This document shows positions 1 to 9,137 of a DNA stretch of 64,000 bases, piece by piece. The DNA is from Nitrospirota bacterium (lineage in GTDB: Bacteria > Nitrospirota > Nitrospiria > Nitrospirales > Nitrospiraceae): the NCBI GenBank assembly GCA_016219645.1, contig JACRLR010000030.1:33044-97043 (forward strand). Direction: 5' to 3'. The notes beneath the pieces are model-generated. The model was not told where the DNA came from. It saw only the letters and a list, made by a program, of their open reading frames with translations, and ran no database searches. The stretch's first letter is position 1. Every line of letters begins with the position of its first letter. The translations under genes were made by a program, and so were the position numbers.

Positions 1-286
1 CGATGGCAATGGCCGGCCGGACGTTGATCAGCCGGTCGACATCGGGCCGATTGACCTTGTCGAGAAACATGCGGGCATAGGTGGAGAGCGATTCGACATA
101 GCGCCATTGGCCTTCGGCGAAGAGGGTGTCGAACGCGAGAGAGGATTTCCCCGATCCTGACACGCCTGTGATGGCTGTGACCTGGTTGTGTGGAATGCGG
201 AGCGAGATGTTCTTGAGATTATTCTGCCGCGCGCCTTCAACGATCAGATCGCCTGAAGCCTGGGAAGAGACCGTAGTATTGGGCAC
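1..286 (-). CDS. uvrA: UvrA-family excinuclease ATPase, N-terminal part
   Basis: This is the first 95 codons of an ABC-type DNA-damage recognition ATPase; the rest lies beyond the window's left edge. Reading the minus strand from a GTG at 286, the protein shows the UvrA N-terminal signature: an [11 protein letters not shown] segment, a Walker A motif GVSGSGKSS and the following [16 protein letters not shown] segment. In nucleotide excision repair UvrA dimers scan DNA and load UvrB. AAGG lies about 7 bases before the GTG, and an in-frame stop lies just upstream, so the start is well bounded. Whether it is the canonical UvrA or a longer paralogue cannot be told from this fragment. Confidence 0.85.
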   Translation of the reverse strand, partial: MPNTTVSSQASGDLIVEGARQNNLKNISLRIPHNQVTAITGVSGSGKSSLAFDTLFAEGQWRYVESLSTYARMFLDKVNRPDVDRLINVRPAIAI

Positions 287-420
287 GAGCAGCCTTTATC
301 TTGAGGCGGAAAAGCCTCATCGTAGCAAGCACATCTAGATAGGTGCAACTTGGAAGAGTCACAAGTGAGAGGAGAAAGGCCCCCCATGTCTTGGAAGGTT
401 GAGGCTCAGCCTGCCAGGAC

Positions 421-846
421 CTAAGCAGGGACAAACTTCAGCGCGACGCCGTTGATGCAGTAGCGTAATCCCGTCGGTTTTGGACCGTCCTTAAAGATAT
501 GGCCTTGATGCCCCTCGCAGCGTGCGCAGTGGACTTCGGTCCTTGGGAAAATCAGCTTGTAATCGGTGCTGGATTCGACCACCTTGGGATCGATCGGTTG
601 CCAAAAGCTGGGCCAGCCGGTGCCGCTGTCGAATTTATGCTCGGAGGAATAGGCCGGCAGGTCACAGCCGGCACAGTAGTAGATGCCCGCCCTATGGTTG
701 TCGTGCATGTTGTCGGTAAAGGGACGTTCTGTGCTTTCATGTCGTAGGACCTGGTACGCTCCAGGCGAGAGCAGCCTTTTCCACTCTTCGTCAGTTTTCA
801 CGACTTTGACAATCGGACCGATCTCAATCTTGGGCGGCGTAGCCAT
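421..846 (-). CDS. msrB: Peptide-methionine (R)-S-oxide reductase MsrB
   Basis: A 141-residue single-domain protein that reduces the R epimer of methionine sulfoxide in proteins, a repair step after oxidative damage. Visible family marks are two zinc-binding CxxC pairs (YYCAGC near residue 57 and HCARC near residue 106), the GTGWPSFW block, the GHIF segment and the catalytic cysteine in RYCING near the C-terminus. The length is normal for a stand-alone MsrB without an MsrA fusion. It lies between lon and uvrA on the same strand, so the three could share a stress or repair theme, but gaps of more than 130 bases separate them. Confidence 0.95.
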   Translation of the reverse strand: MATPPKIEIGPIVKVVKTDEEWKRLLSPGAYQVLRHESTERPFTDNMHDNHRAGIYYCAGCDLPAYSSEHKFDSGTGWPSFWQPIDPKVVESSTDYKLIFPRTEVHCARCEGHQGHIFKDGPKPTGLRYCINGVALKFVPA

Positions 847-1015
847 GGCGTCGCTCCTTTCTGTTTGGTCTCCACCTAGATGGGTCGAGCAATCGAATTC
901 ATCCTTACATATGGATTACTTGGGGAGCAAGCTACAGAAATGATTGGAAAGAAACGTGGGACGGGTTGATCCGGAAACACAAGCCGATGCCTGCGCTTCA
1001 CTCGACACGGTCCAT

Positions 1016-3409
1016 TCATACCGAGGCTTGGGCAGTGCTTGTTCCAAAGCGGAAGCTTTCGTGAGCTGCTACATCGCAGTTAAAGACAGCGGGGAGGACC
1101 TCCTCGATTCTTTCCACCAGAATGAAGGTCAGATCCTCACGCACTTCCTGTGGTACCTCTTTCAAATCCTTCTCATTGGATTTGGGCAGAATCACCCGTT
1201 TAATGCCGACGCGATGAGCGGCCAACACTTTTTCCTTGATCCCGCCGACCGGCAGGACTAACCCGCTCAGACTGATTTCTCCGGTCATTGCCGTATCACT
1301 TCGTACCGCTTCTCCGATGTACGAGGACGCAAGGGCTGTTGCCATTGCGATCCCGGCCGAAGGTCCGTCTTTCGGGATCGCTCCGGAAGGCACATGGATG
1401 TGCACGCCGTTGCATTTGAACTTGGAAATATCGAGTCCCATGCTCTCAGCATGGGACCAGAGGTAGCTTCGTGCAGCTCGCGCAGATTCTTGCATGACAT
1501 CCCCCAACTGGCCGGTGATCATCAATTCGTGGCTGCCGGGGAGCAGCGTAGTTTCGATATAGAGGACATCTCCGCCACTCGGAGTCCAGGCGAGTCCAGT
1601 GACGACGCCCGCCGGCAATACCTTGCGTGCTTCTTCCGGCATGAAGCGTTCGGAGCCGAGCCACTCTCCAAGAACATCGGTCTGAATGGTGACTGGTTGT
1701 CGTTCCTGGCTTTCCGGCAGATCGGCGAAGGCCAAAGCGACTTTTCTTGTCAGTCGTCCCAGCATCTGCTCGAGTTGGCGCACGCCGGCCTCTCTGGTAT
1801 ACCGGCTGATGACGAGGTTTAACACCACATCCGGCAGTATTGCTTGGCTGGCCTCCAGACCTGCTTCTTTGAGCCGCCTCGGCCACAAATAGCGGCGGGC
1901 GATCTCGGCTTTTTCCCTCTCGCTGTAGCCTTGAAGGCGAATGATCTCCATACGGTCCAACAGCGGCTGGCTGATCGTATCCAGCGTATTGGCGGTTGTT
2001 ATGAAGAACACTTTTGATAGGTCAAACGGGAGATCGAGATAGTGGTCGCGGAATGTGTGGTTCTGCGCCGGGTCGAGAATCTCCAACAGCGCGGACGCAG
2101 GATCGCCACGGAAGTCACGCCCCATCTTATCGACCTCGTCGAGCATGAGGACCGGGTTATTCGCGCCGGCTCGCCGTATGGCCTGAATTATGTGGCCAGG
2201 GAGCGCGCCGACGTAGGTTCGGCGATGGCCGCGTAACTCGGCTTCATCGTGCACACCGCCTAGACTGAACCGTTCGAACGTCCGCCCCATGGCTCTCGCA
2301 ATCGATTGCCCCAGACTGGTTTTCCCGACACCCGGTGGCCCGACAAGGCAGAGTATCGGCGCCTTAGCTGTCGGATTCAATTTCAACACCGCCAGATGTT
2401 CGACGATCCGTTCCTTCACTTCCTTTATGCCATAGTGATCCTCCTCAAGCACCTGACGAACCGTACTCAACTCTAAACGATCTCCCGAAGCCTTCTTCCA
2501 GGGAAGTTCAAGCACCAGTTCGAGGTAGGTCCTGAGGACCTGATGGTCCGGGGAGGTGGGTGGCACCTTTACCAGCCGAGCCAACTCGCGCTCGACTTCT
2601 TTACGGACATGATCAGGAAGATCCGCGTCCTGGATCTTCTTTTTGAGATCCGGGATCTCGTTTTCCTCCCCTTCACCCTCGCCGAGCTCCTGTTGGATCG
2701 CTTTTAATTGTTCACGGAGGATATACTCTCGCTGGGTCTTGCTCATCTTGGCTTGAGCTTCACTGGTGATCTTGTCCCGCAGCTGTAGAATCTGGATTTC
2801 TTTCGAGAGGGCTCCGTACAGCGATCGCAGCAGCTCAATCGTCGAGGAAGTTTCGAGCAGTTTTTGTTCGTCCTGTACGGTGAGATTGAGGAGCGACGCC
2901 ACGCGGTAAGCCAAGGTGACTGGGTTATCCTCGTTACTAAAGGCTGCCGCCGCTTCCTGGATACCGGGAGCCTGTATCAATCGTGGAAGGTCTGTGACTA
3001 AATCCTGAATAGCCCGGTGGAGGGCCTGAACTTCGGTGCCCTCGTCAGTTGGGTGATCCAGTCGCCGGACTTGGACGAGAAGAAATGGCTCAGTCTGTTC
3101 GACCTTGAGCAAGGCGACCCGTTCGAGTCCCTGGACGAGCGCTTGGATCGTCCCCTCATCTGACCGTCCGATCTGCTTCACAACGGCTTTGGTACCGATC
3201 GTGTATAGGCCTTCGAGCCCAGGTTCTTCTGTCAGGGGGTCGCGTTGTGTGACTACCAGAATCGTCTTCTCTTCTGATTTAGTGGCTGCCTCAACTGCTG
3301 CTATCGACCGTTCTCGCCCGACCGTTAAGGGCATCATGATTCCTGGAAACAGGACGGTGCGTTTAATCGGGACGACTGGGAGTTTGACGGCGATGGCCTC
3401 GTTATTCAT
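1016..3409 (-). CDS. lon: ATP-dependent protease Lon
   Basis: A cytoplasmic AAA+ serine protease of 797 residues that degrades misfolded and regulatory proteins. In order: an N-terminal substrate-binding domain ([15 protein letters not shown]), a coiled-coil linker, the AAA+ module with Walker [10 protein letters not shown] and Walker B MLDEVDK, and the C-terminal protease domain with catalytic serine in [10 protein letters not shown] and lysine in [10 protein letters not shown]. An in-frame ATG 14 codons upstream (3451) is possible, but the start at 3409 begins directly with the conserved domain and has AGGGA upstream. It is divergently oriented from the glutamine synthetase gene. No CIRCE element was seen in the 229-base gap. 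Confidence 0.96.
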   Translation of the reverse strand: MNNEAIAVKLPVVPIKRTVLFPGIMMPLTVGRERSIAAVEAATKSEEKTILVVTQRDPLTEEPGLEGLYTIGTKAVVKQIGRSDEGTIQALVQGLERVALLKVEQTEPFLLVQVRRLDHPTDEGTEVQALHRAIQDLVTDLPRLIQAPGIQEAAAAFSNEDNPVTLAYRVASLLNLTVQDEQKLLETSSTIELLRSLYGALSKEIQILQLRDKITSEAQAKMSKTQREYILREQLKAIQQELGEGEGEENEIPDLKKKIQDADLPDHVRKEVERELARLVKVPPTSPDHQVLRTYLELVLELPWKKASGDRLELSTVRQVLEEDHYGIKEVKERIVEHLAVLKLNPTAKAPILCLVGPPGVGKTSLGQSIARAMGRTFERFSLGGVHDEAELRGHRRTYVGALPGHIIQAIRRAGANNPVLMLDEVDKMGRDFRGDPASALLEILDPAQNHTFRDHYLDLPFDLSKVFFITTANTLDTISQPLLDRMEIIRLQGYSEREKAEIARRYLWPRRLKEAGLEASQAILPDVVLNLVISRYTREAGVRQLEQMLGRLTRKVALAFADLPESQERQPVTIQTDVLGEWLGSERFMPEEARKVLPAGVVTGLAWTPSGGDVLYIETTLLPGSHELMITGQLGDVMQESARAARSYLWSHAESMGLDISKFKCNGVHIHVPSGAIPKDGPSAGIAMATALASSYIGEAVRSDTAMTGEISLSGLVLPVGGIKEKVLAAHRVGIKRVILPKSNEKDLKEVPQEVREDLTFILVERIEEVLPAVFNCDVAAHESFRFGTSTAQASV

Positions 3410-3638
3410 ATGGAAGCATCCCTTCGCTCGGTTGGTGAATACACCGGACACCTACAGATAGTTAAACAGATAGTTTCCGACGAGTACAAGTCAAGGGCAG
3501 GCATGAAGAGGTAGCTGCGTGGAAATAGTTTGATGTTTTTGGTGTATATTGTTGCGCAGCAGAGAAATTCCAGATAAATGCTGGTAAGGGTCGACATTGC
3601 GAGTGCCCTCGATTTAGAAACCAGGAGGATATGAAGAC

Positions 3639-5861
3639 ATGGGTAGCAGTGCCAACGCTCGGTTCGAAGCGATTCGGGAAATAAGCAAGCGCGCGCCGCG
3701 CAAGTTTGATCCCCCACGCGATGAGCAGGGAAAGCTTCTGCGGGTTTCGGAATTCTACGGGGTCAACACCTTTGATCTTCACAAGATGAAGGAGCAGCTT
3801 CCCAAAGAAGTCTTTACGAAACTGGTGCAGACGATCGATCTGGGAAAGAAGCTAGATCGGGACATCGCTGACACCGTGGCCCACGCGATCAAGGAATGGG
3901 CGCTCACTCGCAACGTGACGCATTTTTGCCACTGGTTTCAGCCGCAAACGGGAGCCACTGCCGAGAAACATGATGCCTTTCTGAGCTTCGACGATCATAA
4001 CCGACCGATCGAAGCCTTTTCCGGCTCCCAGCTGATCCAAAGTGAGCCGGACGCGTCGAGTTTTCCATCGGGTGGTATGCGCACGACATTTGAAGCGCGC
4101 GGATATACCGCGTGGGATCCTTCGAGTCCTGTGTTCATCATGGAGCACACGAACGGAAGGACGCTCTGCATCCCTTCCGTCTTTATCAGCTACCACGGCG
4201 ATGCGCTTGATGAAAAGACCGCGCTCCTACGAAGTAGTGACGTCCTTTCACACAAGGCATGCGAGCTGCTTTGGCTAATCGGTGACAGGGGAGTCAAGCG
4301 CGTGGTTCCTACCCTTGGCGTTGAGCAGGAGTATTTTCTCATCGACCGCGCCTTTTTTAACCTGCGACCGGACCTGGTGATGACCGGACGGACACTGATC
4401 GGAGGCCAGCCCCCGAAAGGGCAGCAGCTCGAAGACCACTATTTTGGGAGCATCCCAGTCCGGGCGCAGGCTTTTATGGCGGAAATGGAATACGAGCTGT
4501 ATAAAACAGGTGTGCCAGTGAAGACCCGTCATAACGAAGTGGCACCCTCGCAGTTTGAATCAGCGCCGATTTTTGAAGAAGCCAATATTGCCACGGACCA
4601 CAATCAATTAGTCATGGAAGTCTTACGCAAGGTCGCCCTCCGTCATAATTTCTCGGTTCTCCTGCACGAGAAGCCCTTTGAGGGAATCAACGGAAGTGGA
4701 AAACATAACAATTGGTCGATGTCGATCACAGGTAGCGGCCCGGAACAGGATGGGGATAACCTTCTTGATCCGGGGAAAACCCCTCATCAGAACCTTCGGT
4801 TTCTCCTCGTCCTGGCTGGAGTCATGAAGGGCGTCTATGCCCATGCCGGGTTATTGCGTGCGTCGATCGCCTCGGCGGGAAACGATCATCGGTTGGGTGC
4901 CAATGAGGCCCCTCCGGCAATCATCTCGATCTTCCTCGGAGACATGCTTAATCGTATCCTCGATGAAATCGAACAGGGGACAACGCAAGAACAAAACCCG
5001 GAAGCAACCGTGCTGAAGCTTGGGGTGAGCAAGCTCCCCGAAGTCATGAAGGATAATGCCGACCGCAATCGAACGTCACCCTTTGCATTTACAGGGAATA
5101 AATTTGAGTTTCGTGCGGTTGGTTCATCAGCTTCGACCGCGTTTCCCGTGACAATCCTGAATGCGGCGGTGGCTGACGGTTTTACAGAGATCATCGAATC
5201 TCTCAAGGCGAGGTTGCGAACTTCGAGCACGATCGAGTCCGCAGTGCTTGAGGTGGTGAAGGAAGCCATTCAAGAGACTCATCCCATTCGATTCGAGGGG
5301 AATAATTATAGCAAAGACTGGGTAAACGAGGCTGAACGGCGCGGAATCCCAAATCTGCGGAAAACCCCGGAAGCATTGGCAGAATTGACCAAGCCCAAGT
5401 CCAAAGCCATGCTTGCCAAGATGGGGATTTTCACCGAGGCTGAATTGGTATCTCGTTTTCATGTCAGGACTGAGCGGTACGTCAAAAATTTGCTCATCGA
5501 AATCGATACCCTGTGCTCGATGGTGGAAACGCAGATTCTTCCTGCTGCATACGCCTATCACGGCATGCTGGCTGCTGCCGTGTTGAGCTGCAAGTCCCTT
5601 GTGACCACGGCGCCGCAGGCTGATGTATTGACCCGCCTTGGAGGGCTCATCATCTCTCTTCAGACGAAACGAATGGCGCTCGAGGCCTCGTTGCATAAAG
5701 TCGAAGCATTGAGCAGCGAAGAAGAGAAGGCGCTGCTCCTTGCTCACGAAGTCACGTTGGCCATGTCCGATGTCCGCCAAGTCTGTGACGAACTCGAATC
5801 CATCGTGGCGGACGATTACTGGCCGCTTCCGAAGTATCGGGAGATGTTGTTTCTGTCTTAG
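3639..5861 (+). CDS. glnN: Type III glutamine synthetase
   Basis: This enzyme makes glutamine from glutamate, ammonia and ATP. At 740 residues it matches the long type III (GlnN) class rather than the roughly 470-residue type I enzyme. Class marks are the N-terminal WALTRNVTHFCHWFQPQTG region, the EKHDAF motif, a VEQEYFLID segment, the HEKPFEGINGSGKHNNWS substrate loop and FEFRAVGSS near the ATP site. A clear AGGAGG lies 10 bases before the ATG. It stands alone with no glnB or amt beside it. A TATATT hexamer at 3545 could be a -10 box, but no good -35 was found. A short CTACCG/CGGTAG hairpin follows the stop without a T-run. Confidence 0.95.
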   Translation: MGSSANARFEAIREISKRAPRKFDPPRDEQGKLLRVSEFYGVNTFDLHKMKEQLPKEVFTKLVQTIDLGKKLDRDIADTVAHAIKEWALTRNVTHFCHWFQPQTGATAEKHDAFLSFDDHNRPIEAFSGSQLIQSEPDASSFPSGGMRTTFEARGYTAWDPSSPVFIMEHTNGRTLCIPSVFISYHGDALDEKTALLRSSDVLSHKACELLWLIGDRGVKRVVPTLGVEQEYFLIDRAFFNLRPDLVMTGRTLIGGQPPKGQQLEDHYFGSIPVRAQAFMAEMEYELYKTGVPVKTRHNEVAPSQFESAPIFEEANIATDHNQLVMEVLRKVALRHNFSVLLHEKPFEGINGSGKHNNWSMSITGSGPEQDGDNLLDPGKTPHQNLRFLLVLAGVMKGVYAHAGLLRASIASAGNDHRLGANEAPPAIISIFLGDMLNRILDEIEQGTTQEQNPEATVLKLGVSKLPEVMKDNADRNRTSPFAFTGNKFEFRAVGSSASTAFPVTILNAAVADGFTEIIESLKARLRTSSTIESAVLEVVKEAIQETHPIRFEGNNYSKDWVNEAERRGIPNLRKTPEALAELTKPKSKAMLAKMGIFTEAELVSRFHVRTERYVKNLLIEIDTLCSMVETQILPAAYAYHGMLAAAVLSCKSLVTTAPQADVLTRLGGLIISLQTKRMALEASLHKVEALSSEEEKALLLAHEVTLAMSDVRQVCDELESIVADDYWPLPKYREMLFLS

Positions 5862-6026
5862 GCAATCAGAGGAAGGCGATTCCGTCTGTGGATGGAGAAT
5901 CCTACCGATTGATGGCGCCAGTCTACCGATTGGCGGTAGGCCTTGATAAGGTGATTGCGGTGACCTTTACACCCATGTCACAAATGCGCTATGAATGAGC
6001 ACACCCTTTTATGGTGATAGATACTC

Positions 6027-6161
6027 GTGCAATGCGTCTTTCAGCTGCCTGCCTCAATTCTTAATCCCGACTGCACCACCTCATTGCAGGTTTTCGGTAT
6101 CGTGCTGGTCGCCGCCTTTTTTTTCGTGAAGCGGCTTTCCCGCAAGGACAAGGACAAGTGA
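6027..6161 (+). CDS. Possible small membrane protein, 44 aa
   Basis: An unrecognised reading frame starting at GTG. Its C-terminal half reads like a transmembrane helix followed by a basic tail (VFGIVLVAAFFFVKRLSRKD, residues about 22-41), the usual layout of small inner-membrane proteins. The stop TGA overlaps the GTG of the next small frame (GTGA), suggesting translational coupling. There is no convincing ribosome-binding site, and an in-frame stop lies just upstream. It lies in the otherwise empty 444-base gap between the glutamine synthetase and methyltransferase genes. It could equally be a chance frame. Confidence 0.3.
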   Translation: MQCVFQLPASILNPDCTTSLQVFGIVLVAAFFFVKRLSRKDKDK

Positions 6162-6286
6162 CCAGATCCGGACCGCCTCACTCGAAGCCTATCTATATCA
6201 TCCCTCCCAAAGGGCGACGGGGACGTGCTCTCGACGATTCGACGGAGCAGTTCGTCGAAACTACCCGCATGGGGAACGGCAACTAG
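6158..6286 (+). CDS. Possible small basic protein, 42 aa, coupled to the previous frame
   Basis: This frame begins at the GTG that overlaps the preceding TGA by a GTGA junction and ends 20 bases before the convergent methyltransferase gene. The product is hydrophilic with a basic proline/glycine stretch (IIPPKGRRGRALDD) and no recognised domain. The overlap and the shared absence of a gene elsewhere in this gap are the only support. Conservation in related genomes would decide whether it is real. Confidence 0.25.
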   Translation: MTRSGPPHSKPIYIIPPKGRRGRALDDSTEQFVETTRMGNGN

Positions 6287-6305
6287 CCGCTGCTCCGCTC
6301 GGCCC

Positions 6306-7487
6306 CTAACCTATGGTCTGGGTTGGCGGACTGAAGCGTCGTCTGGCACCCCCTTGGACAATGAGGAATTCATAGAGCCGGCATTCCAAGGCGCCGTTGA
6401 AGAGGGGAATGCGTTTGGAAGGGGCAAGGCCGATCAGCTTCGGCATGCGGGCATCACCTGTCAGAACATAGGCGCGCCATCCGGTGAACCGTTGCTTCAA
6501 CCAGTCGCCGAGTTTGGGGTAGAAGGACTCCAACTCATCCGGTTGGCTGAGACGCACCCCATAGGGAGGGTTGATGACCATCACACCCCCGTCGGCTGGG
6601 GCTTCGAGATCGAGTATGTCGCTTTGCTTCAGACGGATATCGATTCCCACACCGGCTCCCTGAAACGTCCGTTGCGCGATCTTCACCATGGCGGGATCAT
6701 GGTCTGAGGCATAGATGGCTGCTGGCACTGCGCCCAATTGTTTGGCGCGAGCCGCTTCACGTAGCTGCCCCCAGCGTTTCTCCTCATGAACCAGCAGCCG
6801 TTCGAAGGCAAAGCTCCGGGAGATGCCCGGCGGGATCTGGCGGGCTATCAAGGCTGCTTCGAGTGGGATGGTGCCGCCTCCGCACATGGGATCGAGCAGG
6901 ACTTCTTTGGCGGTCCAGCGGGTGAGCCGAAGAATTCCTGCTGCCAGATTTTCCCTCAGCGGTGCTTCGATGGAGACCATCCTATGGCCACGTTTGAAAA
7001 GGGGTTCGCCGGAGGTATCGAGATAGAACGTGACGGTACTCTGGTCAAGATAGGCATCGACCTTGATGTTCGGTCGCTCTGTATTAACGCTGGGTCTTTT
7101 GTGGCGCGATGCGACGAACTTATCGCAGACTGCGTCTTTGATCCGGAGGGTGAGAAAGTCCAGGCTGGGGAGGGGGCAGCGGCGTGCGCTCACCTTGACC
7201 TTAATCGTCTGTGAAGGAGCAAACCACTCGGGCCAGGCGAGCGCATAGGCCGCTCGGTAGACATCGTCTTCCGAACGGTAGGGGCTCTGTCCGACTTCCC
7301 ACAGCACTCGGCTCGCGATGTGAGACTTCAAATTCACCCAGTACATGGTCGACCAGGGGGCGGTGAAGCCGACGCCACCTTCTGTCTTGGTCGTCGTCGG
7401 CACACCAAGACCATGGAGCTCTGCTTCAAGCATAGTTTCCAGACCGCGCGGACAGGGTGCAAAGAACCGTAGTTTTGTGCTATCCAT
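6306..7487 (-). CDS. THUMP-domain class I rRNA (guanine-N2) methyltransferase, RlmL/YpsC-like
   Basis: A 393-residue SAM-dependent RNA methyltransferase. The first 170 residues form a ferredoxin-like plus THUMP RNA-binding region (FFAPCPRGLE start). The catalytic half holds the SAM motif DPMCGGGTIPLEAA and the active-site NPPYG typical of N2-guanine methylation. It matches the N-terminal half of E. coli RlmL and the stand-alone YpsC-type enzymes, which suggests m2G modification of 23S rRNA. The exact target nucleotide is inference. It is separated from the divergent NUDIX gene by 80 GC-rich bases containing repeat-like sequence. Confidence 0.9.
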   Translation of the reverse strand: MDSTKLRFFAPCPRGLETMLEAELHGLGVPTTTKTEGGVGFTAPWSTMYWVNLKSHIASRVLWEVGQSPYRSEDDVYRAAYALAWPEWFAPSQTIKVKVSARRCPLPSLDFLTLRIKDAVCDKFVASRHKRPSVNTERPNIKVDAYLDQSTVTFYLDTSGEPLFKRGHRMVSIEAPLRENLAAGILRLTRWTAKEVLLDPMCGGGTIPLEAALIARQIPPGISRSFAFERLLVHEEKRWGQLREAARAKQLGAVPAAIYASDHDPAMVKIAQRTFQGAGVGIDIRLKQSDILDLEAPADGGVMVINPPYGVRLSQPDELESFYPKLGDWLKQRFTGWRAYVLTGDARMPKLIGLAPSKRIPLFNGALECRLYEFLIVQGGARRRFSPPTQTIG

Positions 7488-7567
7488 GGTTATAAAAGGG
7501 CGAGACGAGCGCGACTCGCGAGGCAGGCGCGACAGGCTTTACTCGTTCCACGAAATACGTCGTTTTT

Positions 7568-8107
7568 ATGAACTACTGCAGCGCTTGCGGTGCTCCGGTT
7601 ACGAAGAAGGTTCCCGAAGGGGACAACTTGCCCCGGTTCGTCTGCGACACCTGCCAGGCTATTCATTACCACAATCCCAAGATTGTCGCAGGCTGTATTC
7701 CGGAGTGGAATGGTGACATTCTCCTTTGCCGCCGCGCGATCGATCCCAAATTGGGTCTCTGGACCTTCCCTGCCGGCTTCATGGAAATCGGCGAGAGCAT
7801 TGATCAAGCGGCAGCGCGTGAAACCTTGGAGGAAGCGCGGGCTCAGGTTGAGCGTATCTCCCTCTTTGCAGTCCTGAGCCTTCCACACATTGGCCAGGCC
7901 TATCTGGTATTTCGAGGGCCGATGAGTTCTCCGGATTTCGGAGCTGGTGAGGAAAGCCTCGAAGTGCAGCTCTTCTCTCTCAATACCATTCCCTGGGACC
8001 AGATCGCGTTCCCTGTGGTCAAGGATGTCTTGCGTCGCTATGTCGAGGATGTGACGCGGGGCAAGTTCCAGGTGCATGTGGCGAGCCTGCAGGACCGACT
8101 CTGCTAG
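7568..8107 (+). CDS. NUDIX hydrolase with N-terminal zinc ribbon
   Basis: A 179-residue protein with a short zinc ribbon at the N-terminus (CSACG and CDTC pairs, residues 4-29) followed by a NUDIX fold. The NUDIX box is GFMEIGESIDQAAARETLEE, with the REXXEE core present but the usual following glycine replaced by arginine-alanine context. This architecture resembles the C-terminal part of NADH pyrophosphatase NudC and related ADP-ribose or NADH hydrolases; the substrate is not known. It stands alone, divergent from the methyltransferase. A repeat start (GGATGCTGAAA) follows nine bases after its TAG stop. Confidence 0.88.
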   Translation: MNYCSACGAPVTKKVPEGDNLPRFVCDTCQAIHYHNPKIVAGCIPEWNGDILLCRRAIDPKLGLWTFPAGFMEIGESIDQAAARETLEEARAQVERISLFAVLSLPHIGQAYLVFRGPMSSPDFGAGEESLEVQLFSLNTIPWDQIAFPVVKDVLRRYVEDVTRGKFQVHVASLQDRLC

Positions 8108-8141
8108 TTGAGCGCAGGATGCTGAAAGGCTATGGCAACCT

Positions 8142-8228
8142 GTGAGACGAGCGGGAAAGGCGCGACTGACCAGGTCAAGAGATTCCATGTTATTCTTGTC
8201 GCGCCTGTCTCGCTCGTCCCGCCTTTCG
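8142..8228. repeat. GC-rich hairpin repeat between convergent genes
   Basis: Two 20-base arms, 8147-8166 and 8198-8217, are inverted repeats matching at 18 of 20 positions (consensus ACGAGCGRGAMAGGCGCGAC). They can form a long hairpin between the convergent NUDIX and IscA-like genes. Related sequence (GAGACGAGCG and AGGCGCGACAGGC) occurs at about 7500-7540 in front of the NUDIX gene, so this is probably a REP-like dispersed element. There is no T-run, so a terminator role is uncertain. Confidence 0.6.
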
Positions 8229-8239
8229 CGCGTATTCTG

Positions 8240-8554
8240 TCAGTTGAGGGTTGGAATTGTGAGAAGAGGCAGGCTGTTGCCTTCGCCACCATGGAGAAAG
8301 CGGAACCCATCAGATTCAGAGTAGTCGACTGTGACCCCTTCCATCCGCGGCGTACTCAGCCGATCCACCGTAATCGTGAGGCCATCGACTTCCTGAACCA
8401 GGTCGTCAGGTTGGGCGGCTGCTTCTAACGTAATACTGAAGCTGAGGCGTGAATGATCTACGTCCCGCACGGAAATCCGGACGACCGGATCCTCAGGGTG
8501 GTTGACTTGAATCGCTTTCAGCTTTGCAATGGCTGCAACGGTGACTGAAATCAT
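8240..8554 (-). CDS. IscA/HesB-like protein lacking the cluster cysteines
   Basis: A 104-residue protein with the overall pattern of the HesB/IscA iron-sulfur carrier family: ISVTVAAIAKLKAIQ at the start, a VVRISVRD strand, a DGLTITVD strand and a GVTVDYSESDGFRF end. The three cysteines that bind Fe-S clusters are all missing: the usual CSG site reads HSRLS, and the C-terminal CxC position is replaced. It is therefore probably a structural relative that no longer carries a cluster. Its start codon overlaps the stop of the upstream RelE-like gene by four bases (ATGA), so the two are co-translated. Confidence 0.7.
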   Translation of the reverse strand: MISVTVAAIAKLKAIQVNHPEDPVVRISVRDVDHSRLSFSITLEAAAQPDDLVQEVDGLTITVDRLSTPRMEGVTVDYSESDGFRFLHGGEGNSLPLLTIPTLN

Positions 8555-8814
8555 GAACGGAGCTCTCTCTGGCGAATGAAGCCGTGAATATCGACCAGAT
8601 GATCGTTTCGGTCAATGGAATAAAAAATCCGCCAGTCTTCGACCGCATATTTAGAAAGGCCCGGAAGATCCGGTGCAATCGGTTCGTGGCGTAAGTTATC
8701 TATGTTGGAGGCGATCCATTTGGTCTTGTCCAGAAGCCGCTGTGCCAGAGAAAGCTCAAGGTGTCCAAGATCCTTGAGGACGGTCGGGCGGTAGGCAAGC
8801 CGGTACCAGGCCAT
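8551..8814 (-). CDS. RelE/ParE-family toxin
   Basis: An 87-residue basic protein with the RelE/ParE fold pattern: an N-terminal YRLAYRPTVLKDL helix start, a central helix, then GLSKYAVEDWRIFYSID and a final VDIHGFIRQRELRS strand carrying the usual arginines. Family members are ribosome-dependent mRNA endonucleases or gyrase poisons; which applies here cannot be told. It follows the antitoxin candidate by 8 bases on the same strand and overlaps the IscA-like gene by 4 bases. The gene order antitoxin, toxin is the standard type II arrangement. Confidence 0.82.
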   Translation of the reverse strand: MAWYRLAYRPTVLKDLGHLELSLAQRLLDKTKWIASNIDNLRHEPIAPDLPGLSKYAVEDWRIFYSIDRNDHLVDIHGFIRQRELRS

Positions 8815-8821
8815 GTCGTCC

Positions 8822-9025
8822 TTACCAGCGGAGGCCGAGTTGATTCGCTATGTCTTCGCCGGATAATCTTTCCCTACTGGAGAGCGCCTCTTTCAATCGA
8901 GCGCGCAGGCCATCGCCAAGTTGCAGTCCAAGGTCGGGATCGCCCAGGAGTTCGCGCAGGCGATCGTCGACAATCCCATGTACGAGCGCTTTCAGTTGTT
9001 CCTGGGAAAGTCGGGAGAGATCCAT
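8822..9025 (-). CDS. Antitoxin partner of the RelE-like toxin
   Basis: A 67-residue mostly helical, acidic protein (MDLSRLSQEQLKALVHG start) that sits 8 bases before the RelE/ParE-type toxin, in the place expected for its antitoxin. No DNA-binding motif is recognised, so the identification rests on size, composition and position. A longer frame from 9121 exists, but its extra N-terminus runs through degenerate repeat sequence, which favours the start at 9025. No clear ribosome-binding site is visible for either start. Confidence 0.65.
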   Translation of the reverse strand: MDLSRLSQEQLKALVHGIVDDRLRELLGDPDLGLQLGDGLRARLKEALSSRERLSGEDIANQLGLRW

Positions 9026-9065
9026 ACAGTGGAGGATACGGAGACTGGTGCCCAAATGCAACCCG

Positions 9066-9135
9066 AAGACTATTGAGAAAATCCGCCAGCTTTCTGGAAG
9101 ATTGCTCAACCTTAACCTCAACCTTAGCCTGCCTC
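9066..9135. repeat. Degenerate copy of the GGATGCTGAAAAAG repeat family
   Basis: The stretch contains GAGAAAATCCGCCAGC followed by GCTCAACCTTAACCTCAACC, resembling the end and hexamer-rich arm of the 149-bp repeats at 23523 and 48620. It lies between the antitoxin and PilZ genes. Similarity was judged by eye and only part of the element is recognisable. Confidence 0.4.
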
Positions 9136-9137
9136 GC

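Noticed and set aside
499..943. Plus-strand frames opposite msrB
   Set aside because: They are antisense shadows of a strongly conserved gene and show no protein-like features.
3535..3560. Sigma54-like site (TGG...TTGC) before the glutamine synthetase gene
   Set aside because: The GG and GC are 11 bases apart instead of 10, and the rest of the consensus is poor.
3410..3638. CIRCE or heat-shock element for lon
   Set aside because: No TTAGCACTC-N9-GAGTGCTAA inverted repeat is present in the divergent gap.
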